Shown: positions 35,952 through 44,702 of the stretch, piece by piece
How the letters are laid out: each line of letters opens with the position of its first letter
How positions within the stretch are numbered: the first letter of the stretch is position 1
Source: Sphingopyxis macrogoltabida
GTDB lineage: Bacteria > Pseudomonadota > Alphaproteobacteria > Sphingomonadales > Sphingomonadaceae
DNA length: 64,000 bases
Direction: 5' to 3'
Assembly: GCA_003241685.1 (NCBI GenBank)
Contig: QFPJ01000013.1
Span: 142,736 to 206,735, forward strand
Program-made: the position numbers and the translations under genes
Notes under the pieces: generated by a model
Databases searched by the model: none
Told to the model about the DNA's origin: nothing
The model's input: the letters and a program-made list of their open reading frames with translations, nothing else

Positions 35952-35958
35952 TTGACCA
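35952..35958 (-). promoter_or_regulatory. TGGTCAA motif upstream of the ridA-Rieske operon
   Basis: TTTTGACCAGT (reverse ACTGGTCAAAA) lies in the 150-base AT-rich gap before ridA, with a further CTGTCC-AAAC-GGA element at 35985-35995. Both resemble elements of the recurrent motif set in this cluster. Confidence 0.3.
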
Positions 35959-36098
35959 GTTACGCAAATAATATCTGTTTAAGCTGTCCAAACGGATTGA
36001 CAATTGCGGCGAGTGGGCGGATGGTCGCTCGACAGAAAAAGGCGCCGCCCGCCCGGAGCCGAGAAAAGCGCTGGAACGCGCGACAAGGGAGAAGATCG

Positions 36099-36488
36099 AT
36101 GACGGAACGTCGCAGCATCGAGGTCGAGGGCTACAGCCATGGCAATCTGCCCATCCCGGCCGCGTCGCGGGTCGGGCCGCTGGTGATGACCGGCGGCATT
36201 CATGGCCTCGATCCCGCGACGGGCAAGCTGCCCGACGACCTTACCGAACAGGCGCGGCTGATGTTCTTCAACCTGGAGCGCATCATGGCCGCGGCGGGCG
36301 CCGGGCTCGACCGCATCGTCCGCATGACCGTCTATGTGAAGGTGCCCGAAGCGCGGCAGGCGGTGAATGTCGAATGGGTCAAGGCCTTTCCCGATCCCGC
36401 GTCGCGTCCGGCGCGCCACACGCTGGTGAACGAGAATCTTCCGTCGAACATGCTGGTCCAGTGCGACGCCACGGCCTTCGCCGATTGA
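36099..36488 (+). CDS. RidA family protein (YjgF/YER057c/UK114)
   Basis: A 129-residue RidA-fold protein: RVGPLVMTGGIHGLDPATGKLP, ERIMAAAGAGLDRIVRMTVYVK and the C-terminal PSNMLVQCDATAF. The ATG has AAGGGAGAAG upstream. Classical RidA proteins deaminate reactive enamines, but several subfamilies act as small catabolic enzymes in aromatic operons. Here it leads an operon with a Rieske oxygenase and two RraA-family proteins, so a tautomerase/hydrolase-type role on a ring-cleavage product is possible. Confidence 0.88.
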   Translation: MTERRSIEVEGYSHGNLPIPAASRVGPLVMTGGIHGLDPATGKLPDDLTEQARLMFFNLERIMAAAGAGLDRIVRMTVYVKVPEARQAVNVEWVKAFPDPASRPARHTLVNENLPSNMLVQCDATAFAD

Positions 36489-36520
36489 TCGAGCGGATTT
36501 GCAAGCAGGGATAGTGTGAG

Positions 36521-37828
36521 ATGTTGACTGCAGAGCAGAACCGGCAGCTGACCGAGGTGGGCCCGGGCAAGCCGATGGGTGCGCTGCTACGCCGCTACTG
36601 GCATCCGATCGCGGGCGAGTCGGAATTCAACGACCGCAGCATCAAGCCGGTCCGCATTCTCGGCGAGGATCTGGTTCTCTACAAGGATCTGTCGGGCAAT
36701 ATGGGGCTGGTCGAGCGCCAGTGCCCGCACCGCCGCGCCGACCTGGCCTATGGCATGGTCGAACAGACCGGCATTCGCTGCAACTATCACGGCTGGTGCT
36801 TCGACCAGACGGGGGCCTGCGTCGAGCAGCCTTATGAGGACACGGTGCGCCAGGGCCGCGGCGGCCGCGGCAACGTGCGCGCCGTCGCCTATCCGGTACA
36901 GGTGAAGGCCGGCATGATCTGGGCCTATATGGGTCCCGCCCCCGCTCCCGAACTGCCCGATTGGGAGCCGTTCAGCTGGGACCATGGCTTTTCGCAGGTC
37001 GTGATCTCCGAAATTCCGTGCAACTGGTTCCAGTGCCAGGAAAATTCGATCGACCCCGTGCATTTCGAATGGATGCACGAAAACTGGGGGCAGCGGCTTC
37101 GCGGCGAAACGGGCGACTATGGCCCCACGCATCTCAAGCTCGAATTCGACGAGTTCGACTATGGCTTCGTCTATCGGCGCATCAAGGAGGATACCGACGA
37201 CGCGCACGAGAATTGGACGATCGGCCGCGTTTGCCTGTGGCCGAACGGCTTTTTCCTCGGCGAACATTTCGAATGGCGCGTGCCGATCGACGATGAAACG
37301 ACGCTGAGCGTCACCTGGAAATATACGCGCGTGCCGGTCGAGGAGACGCCCTATGTCCAGGAACAGATTCCGACCTGGTACGGCCCGGTCTTCGATGCGG
37401 ACGGCAATTGGATCACGACGCACGTGATGAACCAGGATTTTCTCGCCTGGGCGGGGCAGGGGCGCATTGCCGACCGTACGCGGGAAAATCTGGGGCTCAG
37501 CGACAAGGGCATCGTGCTGATCCGCCGCCGCTTCTTCGACGAATTGGCTAAGATCGCGGCGGGCGGCGAGGCGAAGGGCACCATTCGCGACCCCGCGCAA
37601 AATGTTCGCGTCGAACTGCCGATGATGGGGCGCGAGTCGATCGTCGATGGCTATACGAAGGACGAAATCCGGGCCGACCCGCGCAAGATGATGCTCTTCA
37701 CCAGCTTCATTTTCCAGGCGGGTCAGCCCGATGACGTCAAACAGGCCTTCTCCGAAGCGATGGGGATCGAAGCGACCGAGTTCGCGGGCTTTGTTCCGGA
37801 ATTTCCGAAGGATAAGGTCAATGGCTGA
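36521..37828 (+). CDS. Rieske non-heme iron oxygenase (long form)
   Basis: A 435-residue protein with Rieske ligands Cys68, His70, Cys87 and His90 (CPHRRA...CNYHGW), the N-terminal pattern LTEVGPGKPMGALLRRYWHP, and a catalytic domain with QENSIDPVHFEWMHENW. The length and start match phthalate-dioxygenase/LigX-type oxygenases that hydroxylate or O-demethylate aromatic acids. Its stop overlaps the next gene by eight bases. No reductase is adjacent, so electrons must come from elsewhere. Confidence 0.92.
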   Translation: MLTAEQNRQLTEVGPGKPMGALLRRYWHPIAGESEFNDRSIKPVRILGEDLVLYKDLSGNMGLVERQCPHRRADLAYGMVEQTGIRCNYHGWCFDQTGACVEQPYEDTVRQGRGGRGNVRAVAYPVQVKAGMIWAYMGPAPAPELPDWEPFSWDHGFSQVVISEIPCNWFQCQENSIDPVHFEWMHENWGQRLRGETGDYGPTHLKLEFDEFDYGFVYRRIKEDTDDAHENWTIGRVCLWPNGFFLGEHFEWRVPIDDETTLSVTWKYTRVPVEETPYVQEQIPTWYGPVFDADGNWITTHVMNQDFLAWAGQGRIADRTRENLGLSDKGIVLIRRRFFDELAKIAAGGEAKGTIRDPAQNVRVELPMMGRESIVDGYTKDEIRADPRKMMLFTSFIFQAGQPDDVKQAFSEAMGIEATEFAGFVPEFPKDKVNG

Positions 37829-38486
37829 TGCGATTACGGCCGAGCGGCTGCTCGCTCTCGATACACCGTCGCTTTCCGACGCGCTCGACATGCTGGGGCT
37901 TCCCGGTGCGGTCGTCGGCCTGTCGTCGCTGACGCTGCGCGCGCGCATTGCGGGGCGCGTCCAGACGGTGAAACTCGGCGCGCCGCTTGCCGGCCTGCCG
38001 AAACGGCATCTGGGATCGGGCGGGATCGTCGCGGCGTCGGCGGGCGACATCATTGTCGTCGAACATCGCGGCCGCCTGGACGTGTCGGGCTGGGGCGGAC
38101 TGCTCAGCCGTGCCGCGGTGCGCAAGGGCATCGCGGGCGTCATCGTTGACGGTGCCTTTCGCGACATCGACGAGGGGCGCGAACTCGGCCTGCCGGTCTT
38201 CGGCAAGGCGGCGGTGCCGGTCACGGCGCGCGGCCGCGTCGCCGAACATAGTTTCAACGAAGCGATCACCGTCGGCGGCATCGCCGTTTCGCCGGGCGAC
38301 TGGGTTATGGCGGACGGCAGCGGCGTCGTGTTCCTTTCGGCTGCACGCGCCGCCGACATCCTGTCCGCCGCCGAGGATATTTTCGCGCGCGAACAGGCGA
38401 TGGCCCGCGACATCGATGCCGGCGTTCCGATCGATCGCGTGATGGGCGCCAATTACGAAGACATGCTGAAGAAGGATAAGCCATAA
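37821..38486 (+). CDS. RraA-family aldolase/lyase-like protein, tandem copy 1
   Basis: A 221-residue RraA-fold protein with SLSDALDMLGL at the start and the signature segment GIAGVIVDGAFRDIDE. Members of this fold include 4-carboxy-4-hydroxy-2-oxoadipate aldolase (LigK type) and oxaloacetate decarboxylases. It overlaps the Rieske gene and the next RraA gene. Likely a C-C lyase or decarboxylase for a ring-cleavage product; not an RNase E inhibitor. Confidence 0.87.
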   Translation: MADAITAERLLALDTPSLSDALDMLGLPGAVVGLSSLTLRARIAGRVQTVKLGAPLAGLPKRHLGSGGIVAASAGDIIVVEHRGRLDVSGWGGLLSRAAVRKGIAGVIVDGAFRDIDEGRELGLPVFGKAAVPVTARGRVAEHSFNEAITVGGIAVSPGDWVMADGSGVVFLSAARAADILSAAEDIFAREQAMARDIDAGVPIDRVMGANYEDMLKKDKP

Positions 38487-39142
38487 TGGGGCAGGAAAAG
38501 GATCTGGCGGCCGGATTGAACGCGGTCGGCGTGACGGCGCTTTCGGACGCGCTCGACCGGCTGGGGATTGACGGGCAGGCGCTCGGCATCATGCCCGTCG
38601 TCCGCTCGATGCGCTTCGCGGGACGGGCCTTCACGATCCGCATGCTCCCGGTCGGGCTGACCGGCGGATCGGTCGGCGATTATATCGACGATGTTCAGCC
38701 TGGGCAGGTGGTCGTCATCGACAATGACGGCCGCCTCGACACGACGGTGTGGGGCGACATCCTGACCTTCGTGGCGCACACCCGGGGCATTGCGGGCACC
38801 GTGATCGACGGCGTCTGCCGCGACAGCGACCGCTGCGTCGAGCTTGGATATCCCGTCTTTTCGAAGGCCGTGACGATGCGGACCGGCAAGGACCGGGTGA
38901 CCGCCGACGCCTATAACGTCCCGGTTCAGGTCGCGGGCGTCCGCGTTGCGCCGGGCGACTGGCTGGTGGGCGACGCCGACGGCGTCCTCGCCATCCCCGC
39001 CGACCGCGCCGAAGAGGTGCTGGCGATCGCGGAATCGATCGAGGCCGCCGAACAGACGATCCGCGATGCGGTCGCCAAGGGAGCGCGCCTCGACGAAGCC
39101 CGCACGGCGGCGAATTACCACAGCTTGCAGACGCGAGGATAG
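38486..39142 (+). CDS. RraA-family aldolase/lyase-like protein, tandem copy 2
   Basis: A 218-residue paralogue of copy 1 (ALSDALDRLGIDGQALGI, GDYIDDVQPGQVVVIDN, GIAGTVIDGVCRDSDR). It starts on the last base of the copy 1 stop. The Arg-Asp metal-site motif is kept, so it is probably catalytic. Two tandem divergent copies suggest a heteromer or two sequential steps. Confidence 0.87.
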   Translation: MGQEKDLAAGLNAVGVTALSDALDRLGIDGQALGIMPVVRSMRFAGRAFTIRMLPVGLTGGSVGDYIDDVQPGQVVVIDNDGRLDTTVWGDILTFVAHTRGIAGTVIDGVCRDSDRCVELGYPVFSKAVTMRTGKDRVTADAYNVPVQVAGVRVAPGDWLVGDADGVLAIPADRAEEVLAIAESIEAAEQTIRDAVAKGARLDEARTAANYHSLQTRG

Positions 39143-39195
39143 AACACAGCCGCCACCGGAAAAAAGACGGGGCGGCCACGATGGAGAGGACAGCA

Positions 39196-40530
39196 ATGAG
39201 CGAAGCCGTATTGCCGGGCGCGGATCCCGGACGTCGTCCGATCGAAAGGTGGCGCGCCTGGGCGACGCTGGCCCTGCTCGGCGCGCTCTATTTCATGTCG
39301 TTCGTCGATCGGTTGATCCTGGCGCTGCTGGTCGAACCGTTGCGGCAGGATCTGGGCGTCAGCAACCTCCAGCTCGGATTGCTGTTCGGCACCGCCTTCG
39401 CCCTCTTCTATGGCGTTCTCGGGCTGCCGCTGGCGCGGCTCGCCGATCGGTTCGACCGCCGCAAGCTGATCATCGCGGGGGTGTTCCTGTGGAGCCTGTC
39501 GACGATCGGGTCGGGATTTTCGACCACCTTCCTTGCGCTGATCATCTTCCGAATCGGTCTGGCTGTGGGCGAGGCGGCGCTGTCGCCCTCGGCCTATTCG
39601 ATGATCGGCGACCTGTTCCCGCCCGAATATCGCAATCGCGCCGCCAGCATCTACTCGGCCGCCGGCATGCTGGGGTCGGGGGGAAGCTATATTCTCGGTG
39701 CCGCGCTGATCGGCTATCTGGAGGTGCGGCTCGTCGACGGGGCGCTGTGGGGTTTCCGCATCTGGGAACTGGTCTTCTTCGCGGTCGGCATTCCCGCGCT
39801 TTTGATCGGCCTGCTCTTCGCGCTGATCGCACGGGAACCGCCGCGGATGGAGGATGGCGCCAAGGGGCCGGTGCCCTCTCTTCCCGAAGTTTTCGGCATC
39901 ATCTGGAGCAAGTTTCGCATTTACGGCTTCATGATCATCGGGGCGGGCATGTGCCAGATACCGGGCTATGCGCTGGTTGCCTGGTTGCCGACCTATCTGG
40001 GCAGCCGGTTCGGCTACAGCGTCGAACAGGCCGGCTATCTGCTCGGCCCGGTAAAGCTCTTCGCGTCCACGCTCGGTTCGTTGCTGGTTCCGATCATCGC
40101 CGAACTGGTGGCGCGGCGGACCAGGCCCAGTGCGACCGCGCTGTGCGGCGGGATCGCGGCCGGTATCGGCGCCGCGGCGATCGCGGCGGCCGGGACGGCA
40201 ACGACCGCCGGCACGTTCGTGCCGCTGATCGCGGTCGGCCTGTTCATGCTGTCGGGTACGACGACCACGGTGATCGCGAGTTTTCAGCTCACCGTGACCG
40301 GACGGATGCGCGCGACCATGTCGGCGCTGTGCCTGATGAGCATCACGCTGCTGGGGCTCGGCATCGGGCCGACGGCACTCGGCGCGATGACCGGCAGCGC
40401 CTGGGCTGACCATATGCCGGGGATCGGCATCGTCACGGTGGCGCTGATTGGCGCCTTGCCGGGCGCGCTGCTGTTGTTCGCGGCGGCCTATGCCGGCCGC
40501 GCGACGCCGCGGCAAACGGTGTCCACATGA
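39196..40530 (+). CDS. MFS transporter
   Basis: A 444-residue 12-helix transporter with FMSFVDRLILALLVEPLRQDLG and ARLADRFDRRKLIIAGVF (MFS loop 2-3 motif) and GLAVGEAALSPSAYSMIGD. ATG at 39196 preferred since GGAGAGGACAG lies just upstream. It belongs to the same type as the transporter at 9044. Probable aromatic-acid uptake across the inner membrane. Confidence 0.9.
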   Translation: MSEAVLPGADPGRRPIERWRAWATLALLGALYFMSFVDRLILALLVEPLRQDLGVSNLQLGLLFGTAFALFYGVLGLPLARLADRFDRRKLIIAGVFLWSLSTIGSGFSTTFLALIIFRIGLAVGEAALSPSAYSMIGDLFPPEYRNRAASIYSAAGMLGSGGSYILGAALIGYLEVRLVDGALWGFRIWELVFFAVGIPALLIGLLFALIAREPPRMEDGAKGPVPSLPEVFGIIWSKFRIYGFMIIGAGMCQIPGYALVAWLPTYLGSRFGYSVEQAGYLLGPVKLFASTLGSLLVPIIAELVARRTRPSATALCGGIAAGIGAAAIAAAGTATTAGTFVPLIAVGLFMLSGTTTTVIASFQLTVTGRMRATMSALCLMSITLLGLGIGPTALGAMTGSAWADHMPGIGIVTVALIGALPGALLLFAAAYAGRATPRQTVST

Positions 40531-40543
40531 AATGGAGATAGTC

Positions 40544-41545
40544 ATGCCCATCGACGATTCGGCGTTCACCCATCACCGCAAGTCGATCAACGGTCTGGCC
40601 TATCACTGGGTGAGTTGCGGCGAAGGTCCGGCGGTCATCTTCACGCACGGCTTTCCCGACATGTGGCGCCTGTGGCGGCGCCAGATGCTTGCGGTCGCTG
40701 CCGCGGGCTTCACCGCCATCGCGCCCGATCTGCGCGGTTTCGGTGAAAGCGAAGGGCCGGCCAACCCAGAACATTATACGATCGTCGACGTGATCTCCGA
40801 CCTCGTCGCGATCCTCGATAATATGGGCATCGCCCAGGCGGTGATCGTCGGCCACGACTGGGGGGCCAATATATCCTGGGCGGCTCCGGTCCTCCGGCCG
40901 GATCGCTTCCCGGCGGTCGTCTCGCTCGCTGTTCCCTACACGCCGCGTCCGCCCAAGAGCCTCCCGCAGATGTTCGCCGATATGGGCCGCGCCGATTTCT
41001 ACATGTCCTATTTCTGCCGTCCGGGCGAAGGGGAGGCGGAGCTTGATGCAGATCCCGAGCTTTTCCTGCGCCGGCTTTTCTATACCCTGTCGGGCGACCT
41101 GCCCGATGATCGCGAACCGAATATGTTCGTCGGAGCGAGCGGACGCTTTTCGGATTCGCTGTTCGATCCGCCGGACTCGCTCGACTGGTTCGACGACGAG
41201 GAAATGGCGATTTACGTCGACCGTTTTCGCCGCAAGGGCTTCGCGACGACGCTTGCATCCTACCGCAGCCTGACGCGCAGCTGGGAGTTGATGGGCGCCT
41301 GGGCCGATCGTCCGCTCGATGTGCCCGCACTCTATATCTACGGCTCGCAGGAAATCGTCGTCCGCTTTCCCGGACGCGCCGAACAGATCGCCCAATTCAC
41401 GACGATGGTGCCGAAAGGGTTCGAGCCGGTGAAGATCGACGGCGCCGGCCACTGGGTGCAGCTCGAAGCCCCCGAGGCTGTCAATGCGGCGTTGCTGGAC
41501 TTCCTTTCGGCGACCGCTTGGTCGTCGGGACAGGTCGCGCGCTAG
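40544..41545 (+). CDS. Alpha/beta hydrolase (epoxide-hydrolase-like)
   Basis: A 333-residue alpha/beta hydrolase: oxyanion motif HGFPDMW, APDLRGFGESEG, nucleophile elbow GHDWGA with Asp rather than Ser, and the catalytic His in GAGHWVQLEAP. Asp nucleophiles are found in epoxide hydrolases and haloalkane dehalogenases; HGFP favours the former. ATG at 40544 has GGAGAT upstream. It ends the ridA operon. An arene or side-chain epoxide produced by an oxygenase in the cluster is a possible substrate. Confidence 0.85.
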   Translation: MPIDDSAFTHHRKSINGLAYHWVSCGEGPAVIFTHGFPDMWRLWRRQMLAVAAAGFTAIAPDLRGFGESEGPANPEHYTIVDVISDLVAILDNMGIAQAVIVGHDWGANISWAAPVLRPDRFPAVVSLAVPYTPRPPKSLPQMFADMGRADFYMSYFCRPGEGEAELDADPELFLRRLFYTLSGDLPDDREPNMFVGASGRFSDSLFDPPDSLDWFDDEEMAIYVDRFRRKGFATTLASYRSLTRSWELMGAWADRPLDVPALYIYGSQEIVVRFPGRAEQIAQFTTMVPKGFEPVKIDGAGHWVQLEAPEAVNAALLDFLSATAWSSGQVAR

Positions 41546-41565
41546 GGGCAGGACCCTGGATCGGC

Positions 41566-41590
41566 GAGCCATATCCGTTCGATATGGCTC
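41566..41590 (+). terminator. Stem-loop between the hydrolase and MaoC genes
   Basis: A perfect 10-bp stem GAGCCATATC / GATATGGCTC with a 5-base loop, 21 bases past the hydrolase stop. No T-run follows, so it may be an mRNA-stability or attenuation structure rather than a full terminator. Confidence 0.5.
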
Positions 41591-41659
41591 GGGCGGATAT
41601 GAATATTTTATCGCGCTCGCCGACGCGCTTATGCCGGGTGGACATAATGGGAGAGCGAC

Positions 41660-42136
41660 ATGACCATCGATGCAGCCATACCCGTGATGGGGCATGGGCC
41701 CTATTGGCAGGAGCTGGCGCCGGGCCAGCAGTTCCGGACCTTTCGCCGGACGATCACCGAAACCGATCTGGTCAATTTCATTTCCTGCACCGGCATGCTC
41801 GAAGTGCTGTTCATCGATGACGCTTATGAAGGCCGCGTGATCGACGGCCGCCTGGTGCCTGCCGCGCTGACCTATACCCTGATCGAAGGTTTCCAGATGC
41901 AGACACTGATCCAGGGGGTCGGGCTGGCGCTTCTCGAAGTGTCCATGAAGGCGCATGCGCCGGTCATGGTCGGCGACACCGTCGAGGCGGTGGTCACGAT
42001 CGACGACATCCGCGCGACGTCGCGCGGGGGCCGCGGCGTGGTGCGTTCGACGGTGGAGGTGACGAACCAGCGGGGCGAACTCGTCCTGAGCTATGTCGTC
42101 AGCCGACTGGTCGCCGGGCAGCCGGACGCCGCATGA
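41660..42136 (+). CDS. MaoC-like (R)-specific enoyl-CoA hydratase family protein
   Basis: A 158-residue hot-dog-fold protein: GQQFRTFRRTITETDLVNFISCTGM, VPAALTYTLIEG, and MVGDTVEAVVTIDD. The catalytic Asp/His arrangement of MaoC hydratases is not clear here, since the usual D-x(4)-H becomes ETDLVNFIS, so activity is uncertain. GGGAGAG precedes the ATG. It overlaps the following CoA-transferase by four bases and starts the 41.6-44.7 kb CoA operon. Confidence 0.78.
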   Translation: MTIDAAIPVMGHGPYWQELAPGQQFRTFRRTITETDLVNFISCTGMLEVLFIDDAYEGRVIDGRLVPAALTYTLIEGFQMQTLIQGVGLALLEVSMKAHAPVMVGDTVEAVVTIDDIRATSRGGRGVVRSTVEVTNQRGELVLSYVVSRLVAGQPDAA

Positions 42137-43350
42137 TGGGCGCCGCAGGGCCGCTTGCGGGTATTCGGATCATCGACCTGACCAATGTGGTCATGGGTCC
42201 CTATGCGACGCATATTCTGGCCGATTTCGGCGCCGACGTGATCAAGATCGAGGCGCCGGAGGGCGATGTGCTGCGCGCCTATCAGCCGGCGCGCAATCCG
42301 GGCATGGCGGGGATATTCCTGCACGTGAACCGCAACAAAAGATCGGTCCTGCTGAACCTGAAGCGGCCGGAGGCGCGCGCCGCGCTCGACCGGCTGATCG
42401 AAAGCGCCGACGTCTTCGTCCATGCGCTGCGGCCGCAGGCGATCGCCCGGCTCGGCTATGACTATGAGCGCGTAAGGGGGCTGAAGCCCGACATCGTCTA
42501 TTGCGGCGCCTATGGTTTCGGCAAGGATGGCCGCTATGCCGAAAAGGCCGCCTATGACGATCTGATCCAGGCCGGGTCGGGTCTCGCGGCTCTCCACGGC
42601 GCGATGCACGGCGAGGTCGGCTATCTGCCGACGGTGATCTGCGACAAGGCGGCCGGCCAGGCCATCGCGAACGCCATCCTCGCCGCGCTCTTCCACCGCG
42701 CCAGGACGGGCGAGGGACAGGCCGTCGAAGTGCCGATGTTCGAGGCGATGATCGAGTTCAACATGATCGAACATATGGGCGGGACGGCGTTCGAGCCGAG
42801 CCTGGGCAAGACCGGATTCAGCCGCGTGCTCAGCCCCAATCGCAAGCCTTATCGGACCAGGGACGGCTATGCCTGCATCCTTCCCTACACCGATCGCAAC
42901 TGGCAGGATTTCCTGCGCTATATCGACCGCGCCGATCTGGCCGACGACCCGGAGGTGGCGACGATCGACCGCCGCGCCGCGATCATCGGGCAGCTTTACG
43001 GCGAGGTTGCGAAGGCGGCGCCGCGGCACACGACGGCGGAATGGGTGGAATTTTGCGACAGCAAATCGATTCCCTGCATGCCGATGTTCGGCCTCGACGA
43101 CCTGATCGACAATCCGCACCTCGCCGACGTCGGCTTCTTCCGTATCGAAAATCACCCGAGCGAGGGGCCCTATCGGTCGATGCGGGCTCCCGCCAATTTC
43201 AGCGAAACGCCGTTCCAGCTTCGCCGGCACGCTCCGCGCCTTGGCGAAAATACCGCCGAATTGCTGCGCGAAGCCGGATTGTCCGAGGAGGAGATCGCCA
43301 TGATCGCGCCGGGCGCGATCATGGCGGTCGAAAGCGAGGGTGCGGCATGA
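42133..43350 (+). CDS. Class III CoA-transferase (CaiB/BaiF family)
   Basis: A 405-residue protein with GIRIIDLTNVVMGPYATHILADFG, VIKIEAPEGDVLR and LKPDIVYCGAYGFGKDGRYA. It is closest in pattern to the second CoA-transferase at 7879. ATGA overlap with the MaoC gene and with the crotonase indicates tight coupling. Role: transfer of CoA onto the substrate acid of this operon. Confidence 0.92.
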   Translation: MMGAAGPLAGIRIIDLTNVVMGPYATHILADFGADVIKIEAPEGDVLRAYQPARNPGMAGIFLHVNRNKRSVLLNLKRPEARAALDRLIESADVFVHALRPQAIARLGYDYERVRGLKPDIVYCGAYGFGKDGRYAEKAAYDDLIQAGSGLAALHGAMHGEVGYLPTVICDKAAGQAIANAILAALFHRARTGEGQAVEVPMFEAMIEFNMIEHMGGTAFEPSLGKTGFSRVLSPNRKPYRTRDGYACILPYTDRNWQDFLRYIDRADLADDPEVATIDRRAAIIGQLYGEVAKAAPRHTTAEWVEFCDSKSIPCMPMFGLDDLIDNPHLADVGFFRIENHPSEGPYRSMRAPANFSETPFQLRRHAPRLGENTAELLREAGLSEEEIAMIAPGAIMAVESEGAA

Positions 43351-44117
43351 GCGAAGGGATCGAATTTCGCGTCGAGGACGGAATCGCGACGATCCTCCTC
43401 AATCGCCCGTCGCGAATGAACGCCTTCACCTTCGGCATGATCGATGCCTGGGCCGAGTTCCTGATCCGGTGCCGCACCGACGACGCCGTGTCGGTCATCG
43501 TCGTCACCGGCGCGGGCGAGGCCTTTTGCAGCGGCGGCGACATCGTCGAGATGGGCGACCGGTTGGAGCAGGAGCCGATCCGGCGAAAGAATGAGCTGTT
43601 CGAGCATGTTCAGCGCATCCCGCTGGCACTGGCCGATCTCGACAAGCCGGTGATTGCGGCCCTCAACGGCGTCGCGACAGGCGCCGGCCTCGACCTCGCG
43701 CTGATGTGCGACATTCGCTATGCCTCGCGCAGCGCGCGCTTTGCCGAAACCTATGGCCGCGTCGGTCTCGTGCCCGGCGCCGGCGGGGCCTATTTCCTGC
43801 CCCGGCTCGTCGGCGCGTCGAAGGCGCTCGAAATGTTCCTGACCGGCGATTTCGTGAGCGCCGAGGAGGCCGAGCGCCTCGGCATGGTCAACGCCGTGTT
43901 CGATGACGAGGGCTTCCTCGATTCGGTTTATGCGGTTGCCCGGCGCATGGCTCGCGGAACACCGCTTGCGTCGCGGCTGATCAAGCGCGCGATCTATCAA
44001 AGTCTCGGCACCGACCTCCGGACCAGCCTCGATCTGGTCTCGTCCCACTATGGCATCGTCACCGCGACGGACGACCACAAGGCGGCAGTCCGAAGGTTTA
44101 TCGGAAAGCAGGCCTAG
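43347..44117 (+). CDS. Enoyl-CoA hydratase/isomerase family protein (crotonase)
   Basis: A 256-residue crotonase with LNRPSRMNAFTFGMIDAW, oxyanion-hole segment GAGEAFCSGGDIVEMG and ALNGVATGAGLDLALMCD. A Glu is found near GRVGLVPGAGG as in classical hydratases. ATG overlaps the previous stop. It probably hydrates or lyses a CoA ester in side-chain shortening. Confidence 0.9.
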   Translation: MSEGIEFRVEDGIATILLNRPSRMNAFTFGMIDAWAEFLIRCRTDDAVSVIVVTGAGEAFCSGGDIVEMGDRLEQEPIRRKNELFEHVQRIPLALADLDKPVIAALNGVATGAGLDLALMCDIRYASRSARFAETYGRVGLVPGAGGAYFLPRLVGASKALEMFLTGDFVSAEEAERLGMVNAVFDDEGFLDSVYAVARRMARGTPLASRLIKRAIYQSLGTDLRTSLDLVSSHYGIVTATDDHKAAVRRFIGKQA

Positions 44118-44120
44118 CAT

Positions 44121-44693
44121 ATGGGCGCCGCACCGCCCCCCGACCGACTGGGTGAAATCGATCCCGCCGCGCTTTCGGGCGCGCAAAGGCAGGTTTACGA
44201 AAAGATAGCGGGCGGACCACGCGGACCGGAGGGCGTCCAGGGGCCGCTGCTCGTCTGGCTGCGAAATCCCGATCTTGCGGACAGGGCACAGGCGCTCGGT
44301 GCCTATTGCCGATATGGCACGGCGCTCCCCGACCGGCTCTCCGAACTGGCCATCCTCACCTCCGGTGCCTGGTGGCGCGCCGGTTTCGAATGGCATGTGC
44401 ACGCGCCGATCGCGGTGGCGGCGGGTCTGGACCCCGGCATCGTCGACGCGATCCGACGCGCCGAAACGATCGCATTCGTCCGCGAGGACGAGGCGGCGGT
44501 GCATCGGTTCGTGAGCGAGCTGCTGGAAAGCCGCAGCGTCAGCGAGGAAACCTATCGGTCGAGCCGCGCCGTGCTGGGTGAAACCGCTCTCGTCGATCTG
44601 GTCGGCATCGCCGGCTATTATGGGCTGATCGCGATGACGATCAACGCATTCGCGGTCGCCATCCCCGGCGGCGCGCCAGACCCGTTCGCCTGA
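44121..44693 (+). CDS. Carboxymuconolactone decarboxylase family protein (AhpD-like)
   Basis: A 190-residue helical protein of the CMD family: RLSELAILTSGAWWRAGFEWHVHAPIAVAAGL is the conserved core. The redox CxxC of AhpD is absent (the position reads EWHV), as in catabolic CMD members. It is the last gene of the operon. The reaction is unknown; family members decarboxylate or isomerise ring-cleavage lactones. Confidence 0.85.
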   Translation: MGAAPPPDRLGEIDPAALSGAQRQVYEKIAGGPRGPEGVQGPLLVWLRNPDLADRAQALGAYCRYGTALPDRLSELAILTSGAWWRAGFEWHVHAPIAVAAGLDPGIVDAIRRAETIAFVREDEAAVHRFVSELLESRSVSEETYRSSRAVLGETALVDLVGIAGYYGLIAMTINAFAVAIPGGAPDPFA

Positions 44694-44702
44694 GCCGCCG
44701 GG

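Noticed and set aside
37821..39142. Reading the tandem RraA proteins as RNase E inhibitors
   Set aside because: The family name is historical; the catabolic context and the retained Arg-Asp metal-site motif favour aldolase or decarboxylase activity.
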